Shown: positions 1 through 8,856, numbered from the stretch's first letter. The stretch: DNA of 64,000 bases from Betaproteobacteria bacterium (GCA_016219425.1 JACRNB010000011.1:186001-250000); one strand, 5' to 3'. Notes: generated from the sequence alone by a model not told the origin. Numbers and translations are program-made.

Positions 1-50
1 CGGTGCGCCGCGACCAATAGGCAGAAACCTTTCCTGATCTGGAGACTGCC

Positions 51-989
51 ATGCTGATCCGCCGCCCCGCCGACACCCTTCCTTCTGAAATCACCCCCCA
101 GGCGATCTACCGGGACCGCCGCGAATTCCTCCGCGCTGCGGGCGGCCTGGCGCTGGCCGGCGGTCTCGGCCTGACGAGCGATGACGTGGCGGCGGCCAAA
201 CTCGCCAACACCCGGCCCGGCCCCTACAGCACCGGCGAGGAGATGACCTCCTACAAGAACATCACCACCTACAACAACTTCTACGAATTCGGCACGGACA
301 AGGCCGACCCGGCGCGCACCGCCGGCAGCCTGCGGCAACGGCCCTGGACGGTGCAGGTGGACGGCCTGGTACGGCGTCCCGGCAGTTACGACCTCGACGC
401 CCTGCTGAAACTGGCGCCGCTGGAGGACCGCATCTACCGCATGCGTTGCGTCGAGGGCTGGTCGATGGTGATCCCCTGGGTGGGCTACCCGCTGCACGAA
501 CTGATCCGCCGGGTGGAGCCGCTGGGCAGCGCGAAATTCGTGGAGTTCACCACCCTGGCCGACCGCGCGCAGATGCCCGGCGTGCACGCCCCGGTGCTGC
601 ACTGGCCGTATACCGAAGGCCTGCGCCTGGACGAGGCGCTACACCCGCTCACCCTGCTGGCCGTCGGCCTCTATGGCGAGACCCTGCCGAACCAGAACGG
701 CGCCCCGGTGCGCATCGTGACGCCGTGGAAATACGGTTTCAAAAGCGCGAAATCCATCGTCCGCATCCGCTTTGTCGAAGCCCAGCCGGAATCGTCCTGG
801 ATGCGCGCCGCGCCGCGCGAGTACGGCTTCTATTCCAACGTCAACCCGGACGTGGAGCACCCGCGCTGGAGCCAGGCGAAGGAGCGCCGCATCGGCGAAT
901 TCACCAAGCGCAAGACCCTGATGTTCAACGGCTATGGCGAACAGGTGGCGCAGATGTACTCGGGCCTGGATCTGCGCAAGTTCTTCTGA
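51..989 (+). CDS. msrP: Protein-methionine-sulfoxide reductase, catalytic Mo subunit MsrP (YedY)
   Basis: Periplasmic molybdopterin enzyme that reduces methionine sulfoxide in oxidised envelope proteins. The 312-residue product begins with a twin-arginine export signal ([10 protein letters not shown], residues 23-32) and then has the sulfite-oxidase-type fold. Cys133 in [11 protein letters not shown] is the expected molybdenum ligand. The ATG at 51 follows a GGAG ribosome site. Its TGA overlaps the ATG of msrQ, so the two are translationally coupled; electrons should come from the haem protein MsrQ. Length is normal for the family and the identification is secure. Confidence 0.97.
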   Translation: MLIRRPADTLPSEITPQAIYRDRREFLRAAGGLALAGGLGLTSDDVAAAKLANTRPGPYSTGEEMTSYKNITTYNNFYEFGTDKADPARTAGSLRQRPWTVQVDGLVRRPGSYDLDALLKLAPLEDRIYRMRCVEGWSMVIPWVGYPLHELIRRVEPLGSAKFVEFTTLADRAQMPGVHAPVLHWPYTEGLRLDEALHPLTLLAVGLYGETLPNQNGAPVRIVTPWKYGFKSAKSIVRIRFVEAQPESSWMRAAPREYGFYSNVNPDVEHPRWSQAKERRIGEFTKRKTLMFNGYGEQVAQMYSGLDLRKFF

Positions 990-1618
990 TGGCCGCACCC
1001 ATGCCTCCCCGCCCGTTCACCCTCATCAAGGCCGCCCTGTTCCTCGTCTGCCTGGGGCCGTTGCTCGACCTCACCTATGGCGTGATCGCCGACACCCTGG
1101 GGGCCAACCCGATCGAGGCGCTGACCCGCGGCCTCGGCGACTGGGCGTTGCGTTTTCTGCTGATCACCCTGGCGGTGACCCCGTTGCGCCGTCTCAGCGG
1201 TGCGGCCTGGCTGCTCAGGCTGCGCCGCATGCTGGGCCTGTACGCCTTCTTCTATGCCCTGCTGCATGTCCTGAGTTACGTCTGGCTGGACCAGTTCTTC
1301 GATGGGGCCGCGATCCTGAAGGACGTCTTCAAGCGTCCGTTCATCAGCGTCGGATTCGCCTCTTTCCTGCTGCTGATCCCCCTGGCGGCGACCTCCACCA
1401 ACACCATGATCCGGCGTCTCGGCGGAGCGCGCTGGCAGGCCCTGCACCGCACGGTCTACGCCATCGGCCTGTTCGCCGTGCTGCACTTCTGGTGGATGGT
1501 GAAGCAGGACATCACCCAGCCAGCCCTGTATGCCGCCACCCTGGCGCTGCTGCTGGGAGTTCGGGTGTATTGGGCCGTGCTGCCCGGGGTGGTGGGTAAC
1601 ATCATCCACCGTAGCTGA
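989..1618 (+). CDS. msrQ: Haem-binding membrane subunit MsrQ (YedZ)
   Basis: Integral membrane cytochrome that passes quinone-derived electrons to MsrP. The start is the ATG inside TGATG at the end of msrP; longer upstream readings in this frame run antisense-like through msrP and are not real. The 209-residue protein has about six hydrophobic segments and conserved histidines in LLHVLSYVW and in WQALHRTVYAIGLFAVLHFWW-type helices, the expected haem ligands of the ferric-reductase-like domain. It directly follows its partner and both are of normal length. Confidence 0.96.
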   Translation: MAAPMPPRPFTLIKAALFLVCLGPLLDLTYGVIADTLGANPIEALTRGLGDWALRFLLITLAVTPLRRLSGAAWLLRLRRMLGLYAFFYALLHVLSYVWLDQFFDGAAILKDVFKRPFISVGFASFLLLIPLAATSTNTMIRRLGGARWQALHRTVYAIGLFAVLHFWWMVKQDITQPALYAATLALLLGVRVYWAVLPGVVGNIIHRS

Positions 1619-1827
1619 TGCCGGTCACCCCTTGCGCCCCAGCCCCGAGCGTGGAATTCATGAAGCGCTATGACGAGGCGTTGCCCGTCAAACTGAGAAA
1701 CCAGCTGGCTGACCGGTTTCCCACAGCTACCACACCCCTCTCGGCGGACACCCCTTCATTCCCTGCTGGAGAAAACGTCAACAGTCTGGGAGAACAGGTC
1801 GGCGTACTGATCGACACATTTTCCTGA
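1618..1827 (+). CDS. Short ORF after msrQ, doubtful
   Basis: A 69-residue reading frame whose ATG overlaps the msrQ stop (TGATG), which would allow coupled translation. The middle (MKRYDEALPVKLRNQLADRF) looks protein-like, but I recognise no family, there is no signal peptide, and the tail is low in order-promoting residues. It could be a remnant of a longer gene or a chance frame. Included only because of the stop/start overlap. Confidence 0.25.
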   Translation: MPVTPCAPAPSVEFMKRYDEALPVKLRNQLADRFPTATTPLSADTPSFPAGENVNSLGEQVGVLIDTFS

Positions 1828-1959
1828 GCATCTATTGAAAGCGCCAAACATGGCTCACAAAAACACGCACCGATACCTGTTTGTCGCCTCGGCTCACAGC
1901 CCTGTCCTCACCGCGAAGACGCGAAAGATGAGGTGAGTTCGGTGCATCACAGGCGTATG

Positions 1960-1986
1960 CCTCACGGGGGGAACGCCACCGTGAGG
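1960..1986 (-). terminator. Stem-loop downstream of the HvfA-like gene
   Basis: Perfect 8-bp inverted repeat CCTCACGG / CCGTGAGG with an 11-nt loop, 13 bp past the stop of the leftward hvfA-like gene. There is no U-tract, so it may be a 3'-end stabiliser or a weak terminator. Confidence 0.4.
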
Positions 1987-1998
1987 CTCGTGGTGAAG

Positions 1999-2535
1999 TT
2001 AATGATCGGAACGGTGTTTGGCGAACTCCTCAAAACTGAAACCGCCCACCTGATCTTCATGTTTCATCCAGACGGGAACCATCATCATCTTTCCGTCCTT
2101 TTCCATGGCCTTCATCATCACAGGCACCCCCTTGGACAGTTCAGCAAAACTGAAGCCGCCCGCCTGATCCCGATTGATCAGAACAGGAACCAGGACCATC
2201 TTGCCGTCCTTCATCATCATCATGACTGGGATGCCCTGCGCCAAAGAGTCCAGACCGAACCCACCCGCCTGATCCTTGTTCAACCAGACCTCCATCATCA
2301 CCATCTTGTCCGAGACTGCCGCGTGGGCGCCGCCGCACTTGCCGTCCTTGGCCCCCTTGACGCCGCCGCACTTGCCGTCCATCGCCTTCTCATCCGCTGC
2401 GGCTACCAGATAGCCGTGGCTGAGAGACTGCATGGCGAAGGGATTGCCCGCCGCATGGGCGATGCTGGAGACCCCGGTGGCGACGCCAATGGCGGTGGTC
2501 AGGGCGAGGGTCAGGGTGGTCTTGCTTGCATTCAT
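1999..2535 (-). CDS. HvfA-like secreted metal-binding protein with methionine-rich repeats
   Basis: 178-residue exported protein. A Sec signal (residues 1-29, cleavage near AHA/AG) is followed by NPFAMQSLSHGYLVAA and two DGKCGG motifs, the signature start of HvfA/bufferin-type small cysteine proteins linked to copper or metal stress. Unlike ordinary HvfA, which goes on with many KCGG units, the rest is three imperfect repeats of about 37 residues with the core DQxGGFxxxxxxxG(I/V)PVMM and runs such as MMMMKDGKM, so methionine replaces much of the cysteine. GGAG precedes the ATG at 2535. It lies downstream of an ECF sigma/anti-sigma pair, which is the common setting for hvfA genes. HvfB/HvfC biosynthetic partners are absent here. 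Function is inferred: metal buffering in the periplasm. Confidence 0.7.
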   Translation of the reverse strand: MNASKTTLTLALTTAIGVATGVSSIAHAAGNPFAMQSLSHGYLVAAADEKAMDGKCGGVKGAKDGKCGGAHAAVSDKMVMMEVWLNKDQAGGFGLDSLAQGIPVMMMMKDGKMVLVPVLINRDQAGGFSFAELSKGVPVMMKAMEKDGKMMMVPVWMKHEDQVGGFSFEEFAKHRSDH

Positions 2536-2562
2536 GTTGATTCTCCAAAGAAGTCATGTCGT

Positions 2563-2579
2563 ATGCCCAAAACGGGCAT
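2563..2579 (-). promoter_or_regulatory. Small hairpin between anti-sigma gene and hvfA-like gene
   Basis: Inverted repeat ATGCCC/GGGCAT with a 5-nt loop in the 76-bp spacer ahead of the hvfA-like ATG. It has only a short T-run after it. It could separate expression of the regulator pair from the structural gene; this is a guess from position. Confidence 0.3.
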
Positions 2580-2611
2580 TTCAAGACGATGGTCTCGGAG
2601 AACCGGGCGAT

Positions 2612-2881
2612 TCAGTCCTCGTGGCCGCCCCGCTCGGCCAAGGCCTTGCGGATGCGCTCACGCGCCTCGGGAGTGAGGTCAACGCCTTGCGACTCCGCCT
2701 TGGCGCGACGCCCCAGCGTGCTCAGGGCCTTTCGCATCAAGTCAAGCTGCCGTTCGAATTTCCGGCAGTTGGCGCAGAGCCAGAGATGCACCCTCAGCCC
2801 CCAGCGCTCCCGAAAACCCAGCGGGCGTTCCTGGCGCTCTGAGAGCAGGTGGCTCGCATCCTTGCAGGTCAGCATCTTCAT
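2612..2881 (-). CDS. Zinc-finger anti-sigma factor (ZAS type)
   Basis: 89-residue protein beginning MKMLTCKDASHLL. It holds the ZAS motif HLWLCANC (H-x3-C-x2-C), which binds zinc and clamps ECF sigma factors until a signal releases them. The start at 2881 makes an ATGA overlap with the stop of the sigma gene; an upstream frame extension of 31 residues lies inside the sigma gene and is rejected. There is no transmembrane segment, so it should act in the cytoplasm. It is paired with the sigma factor at 2878-3483 and probably controls the hvfA-like gene downstream. Confidence 0.85.
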   Translation of the reverse strand: MKMLTCKDASHLLSERQERPLGFRERWGLRVHLWLCANCRKFERQLDLMRKALSTLGRRAKAESQGVDLTPEARERIRKALAERGGHED

Positions 2882-3483
2882 CGCTCCCGGGCGGCGGTCT
2901 TTACACCAGAACCAACCCAGCTCTTGTCGAGACACTGCCGTAGGCCCAAACGGCCCCGATGCAGCATCGTCCACAGGTTGGTCGGCGTGATCGCCAATTC
3001 CTTACAAATATCTTCGGTGTCTTCTTCCATGACTTCCCGCAGCCAGAACAAACGCGCCAATCGCGGCGGCAACCCTTCCAGGCAGCGTTGCAGGAGGACG
3101 AGAAACTGGGCATTTTCCAGAGCCCGCATCGGGTCGCCCCAATCGGCCAGTCGGGCGCTCCAGTGGCCATCTGGCGCAAAGCTGTCTTCCTCGCCATCTT
3201 CTTCCGCCGCGACCTCATCCGCTTCTTCCAGCGCCACCTCGCGGGACTCGTGGCGGAAGACGTCCATGACCTTGTGCTTGAGGATGCCCACCAGCCAGGT
3301 GCGCACCGAGGCCTCTCCGGAAAACCGCTCGCGCGCCTGAAGCGCAGCCACCAGGGTTTCCTGCACCGCCTCCTCCGCCTTGTGCTCGTCGCGCAGATGG
3401 GTCAGGGCGTAACGGTAAAGGGCATCCCCGTGCTCTTCCAGCCAGCGTTCCGGCGAGAGAGGCGGGACGGAACCGGAATTCAA
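2878..3483 (-). CDS. ECF-type RNA polymerase sigma factor
   Basis: 201-residue sigma-70 family factor with only regions 2 and 4. Region 2 is at about residues 20-85 (ALYRYALTHLRDEHKAEEAV onward), an acidic linker EEADEVAAEEDGEED follows, and region 4 is at about 135-190 (GLPPRLARLFWLREVMEEDT). It starts 28 bp after the dnaG stop on the same strand, the place where the housekeeping rpoD sits in many proteobacteria. The ATGA overlap with the anti-sigma gene shows they are made together. Likely role: stress-responsive expression of the hvfA-like gene. Confidence 0.9.
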   Translation of the reverse strand: MNSGSVPPLSPERWLEEHGDALYRYALTHLRDEHKAEEAVQETLVAALQARERFSGEASVRTWLVGILKHKVMDVFRHESREVALEEADEVAAEEDGEEDSFAPDGHWSARLADWGDPMRALENAQFLVLLQRCLEGLPPRLARLFWLREVMEEDTEDICKELAITPTNLWTMLHRGRLGLRQCLDKSWVGSGVKTAARER

Positions 3484-3511
3484 ATCGGTCTCCTGTGCAG
3501 GGCTGGAATGG

Positions 3512-5248
3512 TCATCCCGGCGTCTTGCGCGTCCGCACCGCCTCCAGCAGACGCGCCTTCTCTTCCGGCGTCATGTCGGCCAGCCGGCGGCTGGACAAAG
3601 CCTTGACGTCGCCGCGTCCGGCCTCCACCCGAATCCCCGCCAGGGCGCCCAGAAAATCCGCCTCCGCGTCGTAGTCCTCGGGCCAGCGCATCTGAGCGGC
3701 GATGGCGGCGAGGATGACGGCGCCCTCGGGACGGTCCTGAAAATGTTCGGGCAGGTCGCGCGCCTGGATCTCCGGGTGTTCCCGCAGCAGGCTGGCCAGG
3801 GCCATGAGGGCTTGGGCGTCCGGGCTGGGGTTGTCCGGCAGGTCGCCCAGACGACGCGCCCGTTTCGGGTCGTTGCACAGGGCCTGGAGCAGCACGCGCC
3901 AGGGCGGGGCCATGACCTTGGCGCGCCCCTGGGGCGGCTGGCCCTTGCCCTGCTGCGGGGTCCAGGGCCGCTGGGAAGACGGTTGCGGACGCTCGCGCGG
4001 TGCGTCCAGACCGGTCAGGGCGCCCAGACGCTGCTTCAGGGCGCGGGTCAGCAAGGGCGCCTGGGCGAGCCGGCCCAGATAAGGTTCCGCCAGCTTGGCC
4101 AGGCGTACACGGCCTTCCTGGGAACCGAGTTCGGTTTGGGCGATGAGTTCGTTGAACAGGAAATCGGACAAGGGCATGGCCCGGTCGCACAGGGCGCGGA
4201 AGGCGTCCGCCCCCTGCGCGCGCACATAGCTGTCCGGGTCTTCGCCTTCGGGCAGGAACAGGAAGGACAGGCGCTTGCCATCCGGCACTTGCGGCAGGGA
4301 GTTTTCCAGGGCGCGCCAGGCGGCCTTGCGCCCCGCGTTGTCGCCGTCGAAGGCGAACACCACCTCGTCCGCCAGACGCAGCAGGCGCGCCGCCTGGTCG
4401 GCGGTGATGGCGGTGCCCAGGGTGGCCACGGCGTTGGTGACGCCGTGCTGATCCAGCATCACCACATCCATGTAGCCCTCCACCACCACCACCCGATCCG
4501 CCTCCTGGATGGCGCGGCGGTGTTCGTGCAGGCCGTAGAGTTCACGGCCCTTGTGGAACAGGGGGGTCTCGGGGGAGTTGAGGTACTTGGGTTCGCCCTG
4601 GCCCATGACCCGCCCGCCAAAGCCGATCACCTGACCCCGTTCGTTGCGAATGGGGAACATGACGCGGTCGCGGAAGCGGTCGTAGCGTTTGCCTTCATTG
4701 CTGATGACCAGGCCCGCCTCCACCAGCAGGTCGTCCTTGTAGTCCCCCACCGCCTCCGCCAGGGGCTGCCAGCCGTCCGGCGCAAAGCCCAGACCAAAGC
4801 GGGCGGCGGTCTCGCCGGTGACGCCGCGCTCCTTGAGGTAGGCGACGGCCCGTTCGGCGGGCTTCAGGGCCTGGCGGTAGAAGCGTTCGGCGATGTCCAT
4901 GCGCTCCAGCAGACGGGCGCGGCGGTTGTCTTCGGCGGGGTCGCGCTTGCCGTCATCCGGCACTTGCATACCCGCCAGGGCGGCCAGATCTTTCACCGCG
5001 TCGATGAAGGGCGCGCCGGTGTGCTGCATGAGAAAGGTGATGGCCGTGCCATGGGCGCCGCAGCCGAAGCAGTGATAGAACTGCTTGGTGGGGCTGACGG
5101 AAAAAGAGGGGGATTTCTCGTTATGGAACGGACAGCGCGCCTGGTAGTTGGCCCCCGCCTTCTTCAGCGGCACGTACTTCTCGATCAGCGCAACGATGTC
5201 GGTGCGGTCAAGGAGTTGCTGGATGAAGTCTTCCGGGATGCGGGCCAT
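3512..5248 (-). CDS. dnaG: DNA primase
   Basis: Makes RNA primers at the replication fork and works with the DnaB helicase. The 578-residue protein has the N-terminal zinc-ribbon (CPFHNEKSPSFSVSP with HCFGCG, residues about 40-64), a catalytic core with the TOPRIM motif VVVVEGYMDVVMLDQ and the acidic pair AFDGDNAG, then a linker rich in Q and P and a DnaB-binding C-terminal domain. It follows yqeY and rpsU in the usual macromolecular-synthesis order. The start MARIPEDFIQQLL is typical. Confidence 0.98.
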   Translation of the reverse strand: MARIPEDFIQQLLDRTDIVALIEKYVPLKKAGANYQARCPFHNEKSPSFSVSPTKQFYHCFGCGAHGTAITFLMQHTGAPFIDAVKDLAALAGMQVPDDGKRDPAEDNRRARLLERMDIAERFYRQALKPAERAVAYLKERGVTGETAARFGLGFAPDGWQPLAEAVGDYKDDLLVEAGLVISNEGKRYDRFRDRVMFPIRNERGQVIGFGGRVMGQGEPKYLNSPETPLFHKGRELYGLHEHRRAIQEADRVVVVEGYMDVVMLDQHGVTNAVATLGTAITADQAARLLRLADEVVFAFDGDNAGRKAAWRALENSLPQVPDGKRLSFLFLPEGEDPDSYVRAQGADAFRALCDRAMPLSDFLFNELIAQTELGSQEGRVRLAKLAEPYLGRLAQAPLLTRALKQRLGALTGLDAPRERPQPSSQRPWTPQQGKGQPPQGRAKVMAPPWRVLLQALCNDPKRARRLGDLPDNPSPDAQALMALASLLREHPEIQARDLPEHFQDRPEGAVILAAIAAQMRWPEDYDAEADFLGALAGIRVEAGRGDVKALSSRRLADMTPEEKARLLEAVRTRKTPG

Positions 5249-5266
5249 GCCCTATGGTAAGCCCGC

Positions 5267-5710
5267 CTAGACCAGGGCCGCCTTCACCAAGCCGGATACG
5301 GCGGTCATGTCGGCGCGACCGGCCAGGCGCGGTTTGAGCAGGGCCATGACCTTGCCCATGTCCTTGGGACCGGCGGCGCCGGATTCGGCCACGGCCTGGG
5401 CTACCTGGGCGGCCACCTCTTCCGCGCTCATCTGCTGCGGCATGTAGGCGGAGAGGACGCCGATCTCGGCCTGTTCCTTGTCCGCCAGATCCTGGCGGTT
5501 GGCGGCCTGGTACTGCGTCACCGAGTCTTTGCGCTGCTTGATGAGCTTGTCGAGCACGGCAGTGAGGCCGGCCTCGTCCAGTTCCACGCGCTCGTCGATC
5601 TCCCGCTGTTTGATGGCGGACAGGGCAAGGCGGATGGCGGACAGGCGCTCGGTCTCCCGTGCGCGCATGGCGGCCTTCATGTCTTCGGTGAGGCGGGTTT
5701 TGATGGACAT
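5267..5710 (-). CDS. yqeY: GatB/YqeY domain protein
   Basis: 147-residue helical protein of the YqeY family, which resembles the tRNA-binding tail of the amidotransferase subunit GatB. It starts MSIKTRLTEDMKAAMRARE and ends with a three-helix YqeY core (DMGKVMALLKPRLAGRADM). It sits 18 bp before dnaG and after rpsU, a conserved operon order in proteobacteria. Its biochemical role is not firmly known; it is thought to touch tRNA or aminoacylation. Confidence 0.95.
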   Translation of the reverse strand: MSIKTRLTEDMKAAMRARETERLSAIRLALSAIKQREIDERVELDEAGLTAVLDKLIKQRKDSVTQYQAANRQDLADKEQAEIGVLSAYMPQQMSAEEVAAQVAQAVAESGAAGPKDMGKVMALLKPRLAGRADMTAVSGLVKAALV

Positions 5711-5736
5711 GGCGTGATCCTGAATCAGAAATGCAA

Positions 5737-5758
5737 ACGGGCCTGAGATCAGGCCCGT
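5737..5758 (-). terminator. Hairpin between rpsU and yqeY (attenuator-like)
   Basis: Near-perfect inverted repeat ACGGGCCTGA / TCAGGCCCGT separated by two bases. On the minus strand it is followed by only a broken T-run. It lies between rpsU and yqeY-dnaG, where macromolecular-synthesis operons often carry a leaky terminator that keeps primase levels below S21 levels. Confidence 0.65.
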
Positions 5759-5781
5759 GTTCGACCAAACCGCTACGCGGC

Positions 5782-5994
5782 TCAGTACATCTTGGGGGGC
5801 AGTTGCTGGCTGCGGATGCGCTTGTGGTGGCGCTTCACGGCGGCGGCCAGCTTGCGCTTGCGCTCCTGGGTGGGCTTTTCGTAGAACTCGCGAGCGCGCA
5901 GTTCGGTCAAGAGACCGGTCTTCTCGATGGAGCGCTTGAAACGGCGCATGGCGACTTCGAAGGGCTCGTTTTCCTTGAGGCGGACGCTGGGCAT
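5782..5994 (-). CDS. rpsU: 30S ribosomal protein bS21
   Basis: 70-residue basic protein starting [20 protein letters not shown], a textbook S21 sequence. It binds near the anti-Shine-Dalgarno end of 16S rRNA and helps initiation. AGGAA precedes the ATG at 5994. First gene of the rpsU-yqeY-dnaG run, divergent from tsaD. Confidence 0.98.
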   Translation of the reverse strand: MPSVRLKENEPFEVAMRRFKRSIEKTGLLTELRAREFYEKPTQERKRKLAAAVKRHHKRIRSQQLPPKMY

Positions 5995-6034
5995 GTCGGA
6001 ATTCCTGAATTCGGGGTCGAAAAAAAGAGCGCGG

Positions 6035-6062
6035 AGTATACCAGCGAAATTTCCGGGTTCAA
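6035..6062 (-). promoter_or_regulatory. Sigma-70-type promoter for rpsU
   Basis: On the minus strand TTGAAC (6062-6057), a 16-bp spacer and TATACT (6040-6035), about 41 bp ahead of the rpsU ATG. It lies in the 104-bp region shared with the divergent tsaD gene. Confidence 0.55.
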
Positions 6063-6098
6063 TACAATTCCGCCCTTTCCCTGGATTGGTTGCCCCCC

Positions 6099-7109
6099 AT
6101 GCGCGTGCTCGGCGTTGAATCTTCCTGCGATGAAACCGGCCTGGCGGTGTACGACACCGGGCGCGGGCTGCTCGCGCATGCGGTACATACCCAGGTGGCG
6201 ATGCACGCGGAATACGGCGGCGTGGTGCCGGAACTGGCGTCGCGCGACCACATCCGTCGCATCACGCCGCTGACGCGCACGGTGCTGGCGGAGGCGGGCC
6301 TGACCCTGGCCGATCTGGACGCCGTCGCCTACACGCAGGGGCCGGGGCTGGCCGGGGCGTTGCTGGTGGGCGCCGGGTTTGCCACTGCGCTGGCGGCGGC
6401 GCTGGGCTTGCCCGCCATCGGCGTACATCACCTGGAAGGACATCTGCTCTCGCCCCTGCTGGCCACGCCGCGACCAGCCTTTCCCTTCATCGCCCTGCTG
6501 GTCTCGGGTGGTCACACCCAGCTCATGCGGGTGGACGGCGTGGGGCGTTACCAGTTGCTGGGCGAGACCCTGGACGACGCCGCCGGAGAGGCCTTCGACA
6601 AGACCGCGCAACTGCTGGGGCTGGGCTACCCCGGCGGCCCGGCGCTGGCGGCGCTGGCGCAGACGGGGGAGGCAAAACGCTTCCGCCTGCCGCGCCCCAT
6701 GCTGCGCTCGGGTGACCTGGAGTTCAGCTTTGCCGGTCTGAAGACGGCGGTGCTGACCCTCTCGAAGAAAGAAGGGGCCGCGGCCAGGGCCGACATCGCC
6801 GCCGGGTTCCAGGCTGCGGTGGTGGATGTGCTGGCGGGCAAGTCTCTGGCGGCGCTGGAGCAGACCGGCCTGGCGCGTCTGGTGGTGGCCGGGGGCGTGG
6901 GGGCGAACCGCGCGTTGCGCGCGCGTCTGGATGCCGAGGCTGCGCTACGCGGCTACGAGGTGTTCTACCCGCCGCTGGAACTGTGCACCGACAACGGGGC
7001 CATGATCGCCTACGCCGGGGCGCTGCGTTTGCAGGCGGGGATGGCTGCGGCGGACGGACGTTTCAGCGTGCGCCCGCGCTGGGATCTGGCGGAACTGGCG
7101 GCGGTTTAG
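6099..7109 (+). CDS. tsaD: tRNA N6-threonylcarbamoyladenosine transferase TsaD
   Basis: Universal enzyme that finishes the t6A37 modification on ANN-reading tRNAs, together with TsaB, TsaC and TsaE. 336 residues starting [19 protein letters not shown]; the metal-binding histidines are in [12 protein letters not shown] chose ATG 6099 over the in-frame TTG at 6090 because the family starts with MxVLGIESSCDET. It is divergent from rpsU, another common arrangement. Its last four bases overlap the end of the convergent gene at 7106. Confidence 0.98.
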   Translation: MRVLGVESSCDETGLAVYDTGRGLLAHAVHTQVAMHAEYGGVVPELASRDHIRRITPLTRTVLAEAGLTLADLDAVAYTQGPGLAGALLVGAGFATALAAALGLPAIGVHHLEGHLLSPLLATPRPAFPFIALLVSGGHTQLMRVDGVGRYQLLGETLDDAAGEAFDKTAQLLGLGYPGGPALAALAQTGEAKRFRLPRPMLRSGDLEFSFAGLKTAVLTLSKKEGAAARADIAAGFQAAVVDVLAGKSLAALEQTGLARLVVAGGVGANRALRARLDAEAALRGYEVFYPPLELCTDNGAMIAYAGALRLQAGMAAADGRFSVRPRWDLAELAAV

Positions 7110-7822
7110 CCGCCCGGTCTGAGGATGGGCCGGCTGATCAGGCGCAACACCTCGTCCGGGAACAGCAGCGCCAGGGACAGGACGCCCAGCACCACCAGCA
7201 TCACCAGGGTGGCGAAGATGCTGCCGGGGCGCAGCCAGCCCCAGTAGCGCGCGGCGAGGAAGATCATGTCCTTGCGGTGTTCCGTCATGCGCAGCCAGCT
7301 GTTCATCAGGCTGGCTGCGAGCCACACGCCGTAGCCGCCGGCGAGCGAGGCCAGCACCACGCGGAACACGTTGAGCATGTCCATCTGCGCGATGCCCTTG
7401 TAGAACAGGGACACCGCGCCCACCGCGAGGGCCGCGCCGGTGGCGAGCAGGATGTTGAGGATGAGGCGGCGGCGTTCGCGCGCCAGGTCGCGCTGGCGCT
7501 GGATGAAGAAGTCGTCCACCTCGGACTTGAAGTATTCGGTCTTTTCCTCCACCAGTTCAGTGATCTCGCGGCGCATGACCACGATGCGCTCGTCCAGCAC
7601 GGCGGCGAAGCGGTCGGCGGCGTAGTCCACCAGTTCGTGCACGTCGTCCTTGGTCAGGCTGCGCTGGCTGTGGAGTTCCTGCGAGATCTTGTCCAGCTTC
7701 TCGTCGATGGTCCGGCTGGCGCCTTCCACCACCTCGGAAAGCTTGTCGCCGGCCCGGTTGATGGCGGCCTCCGAGGCGACGATGAGGCTGTCGCGGGCGT
7801 AGTCGATGGTTTTTTCGAACAT
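7106..7822 (-). CDS. Membrane protein with helical cytoplasmic N-terminus, unknown
   Basis: 238 residues. The first 115 are charged and amphipathic, probably coiled coil ([19 protein letters not shown]). Then come about four hydrophobic segments: near 118-140, 148-172, and two between 195 and 232. No catalytic motif is visible and I do not recognise a named family. It starts two bases after plsY ends, on the same strand, so it is probably co-transcribed with plsY. It overlaps the tsaD stop by four bases tail to tail. Confidence 0.75.
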   Translation of the reverse strand: MFEKTIDYARDSLIVASEAAINRAGDKLSEVVEGASRTIDEKLDKISQELHSQRSLTKDDVHELVDYAADRFAAVLDERIVVMRREITELVEEKTEYFKSEVDDFFIQRQRDLARERRRLILNILLATGAALAVGAVSLFYKGIAQMDMLNVFRVVLASLAGGYGVWLAASLMNSWLRMTEHRKDMIFLAARYWGWLRPGSIFATLVMLVVLGVLSLALLFPDEVLRLISRPILRPGG

Positions 7823-7823
7823 G

Positions 7824-8426
7824 TCAGCGCCTCTTGAACGCGCTTTCCTCGCCGGAAAGTAGCTTGCGGATATTGCTGTGATGACGCGCCAGGATCAGGA
7901 CCGACAACGCGGTGAGGATGGCGGTCTCGATGCCGCTGCGGAGCAGCCACCAGCCGTAGACGGGGGCGAGGCTGGCCGCCACCAGGGCGGAGAGGGAGGA
8001 GATGCGGGTGAGGGCGAACATGGCGACCCAGGTCAGGGTGACCAGTCCGCCCAGGCGCAGGTCCAGGGCCAGCAGCACACCCACGGCGGTGGCCACGCCC
8101 TTGCCGCCCTTGAAGCCGAAAAACACCGGGAACACATGGCCGAGAAAGGCGGCCAGGGCGGCGAGGTACGGGGCGTAGGCGGGCAGGCCGTATTGGAGCG
8201 TCGCCCACTGCGCCAGCCACACCGCGACATAGCCCTTGAGCGCGTCGCCCAGCAGGGTGAGGGCGGCGGCGGACTTGCGCCCGGTGCGCAGCATGTTGGT
8301 GGCGCCGGGGTTGCCGGAGCCGTGGCTGCGGGGGTCCGGCAGGCCGTAGGCGCGGGCGATCACGATGGCGAAGGAGACCGACCCGAGCAGGTAGGCGGCG
8401 ATTAAAAGCAGCGTCAATTCAAGCAT
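7824..8426 (-). CDS. plsY: Glycerol-3-phosphate acyltransferase PlsY
   Basis: Membrane enzyme that transfers the acyl group from acyl-phosphate to glycerol-3-phosphate, the first committed step of phospholipid synthesis with PlsX. 200 residues with about five membrane segments. The three conserved loops are visible: SGNPGATNMLRTGRK, FFGFKGGKGVATAVG, and ILARHHSNIRKLL near the C-terminus. It is divergent from folB. Confidence 0.97.
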   Translation of the reverse strand: MLELTLLLIAAYLLGSVSFAIVIARAYGLPDPRSHGSGNPGATNMLRTGRKSAAALTLLGDALKGYVAVWLAQWATLQYGLPAYAPYLAALAAFLGHVFPVFFGFKGGKGVATAVGVLLALDLRLGGLVTLTWVAMFALTRISSLSALVAASLAPVYGWWLLRSGIETAILTALSVLILARHHSNIRKLLSGEESAFKRR

Positions 8427-8474
8427 TTATGGGGTGAAATTCCGTAAAATCGCGGCCTTTTCGCCGGGAACGTC

Positions 8475-8831
8475 ATGGATATCCTGTTTTTGCGAGACTT
8501 TCGTCTCGAACTGATTATCGGGCTGTACGAATGGGAGCGCAAAGCGCCCCAACCGGTGTTGATCGACCTGGAGATCGGCCTCTACGACCACAAGGCCGGG
8601 CATACCGACGATGTGGCGGACACCATCGACTACGGCAAGGTGGCGGCGCGCATCCAGGAGGTGACGGGCAGCCGCGAGATTCGCCTGGTGGAGACCCTGG
8701 GCGAACTCATCGCCGACATCGTGCGGCGCGAATTCGGCGCGCCCTGGGTGCGGGTGGCGGTGCGCAAGCTGGGCATCCTGCGCGGGGTGAAGGAGCTGGG
8801 CATCATCGTCGAGCGCGGTTCGCGGCTCTGA
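8475..8831 (+). CDS. folB: Dihydroneopterin aldolase FolB
   Basis: Folate-pathway enzyme that splits 7,8-dihydroneopterin. 118 residues starting MDILFLRDFRLELIIGLYEWE. The conserved stretch DTIDYGKVAARIQE and the glutamate in LVETLGELIADIV match the family. It is separated by 48 bp from the divergent plsY; a TAAAAT near 8445 could be its -10 element. Confidence 0.95.
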   Translation: MDILFLRDFRLELIIGLYEWERKAPQPVLIDLEIGLYDHKAGHTDDVADTIDYGKVAARIQEVTGSREIRLVETLGELIADIVRREFGAPWVRVAVRKLGILRGVKELGIIVERGSRL

Positions 8832-8856
8832 GCGCCCCCTGGGCCGGGCTACGCGC

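Noticed and set aside
3743-5260. 505-codon open frame antisense to dnaG, and similar long frames antisense to valS (10869-12719) and sucC/sucD (20736-24155)
   Set aside because: GC-rich coding DNA keeps other frames open; the peptides are low-complexity and show no domains, and the sense genes are certain.
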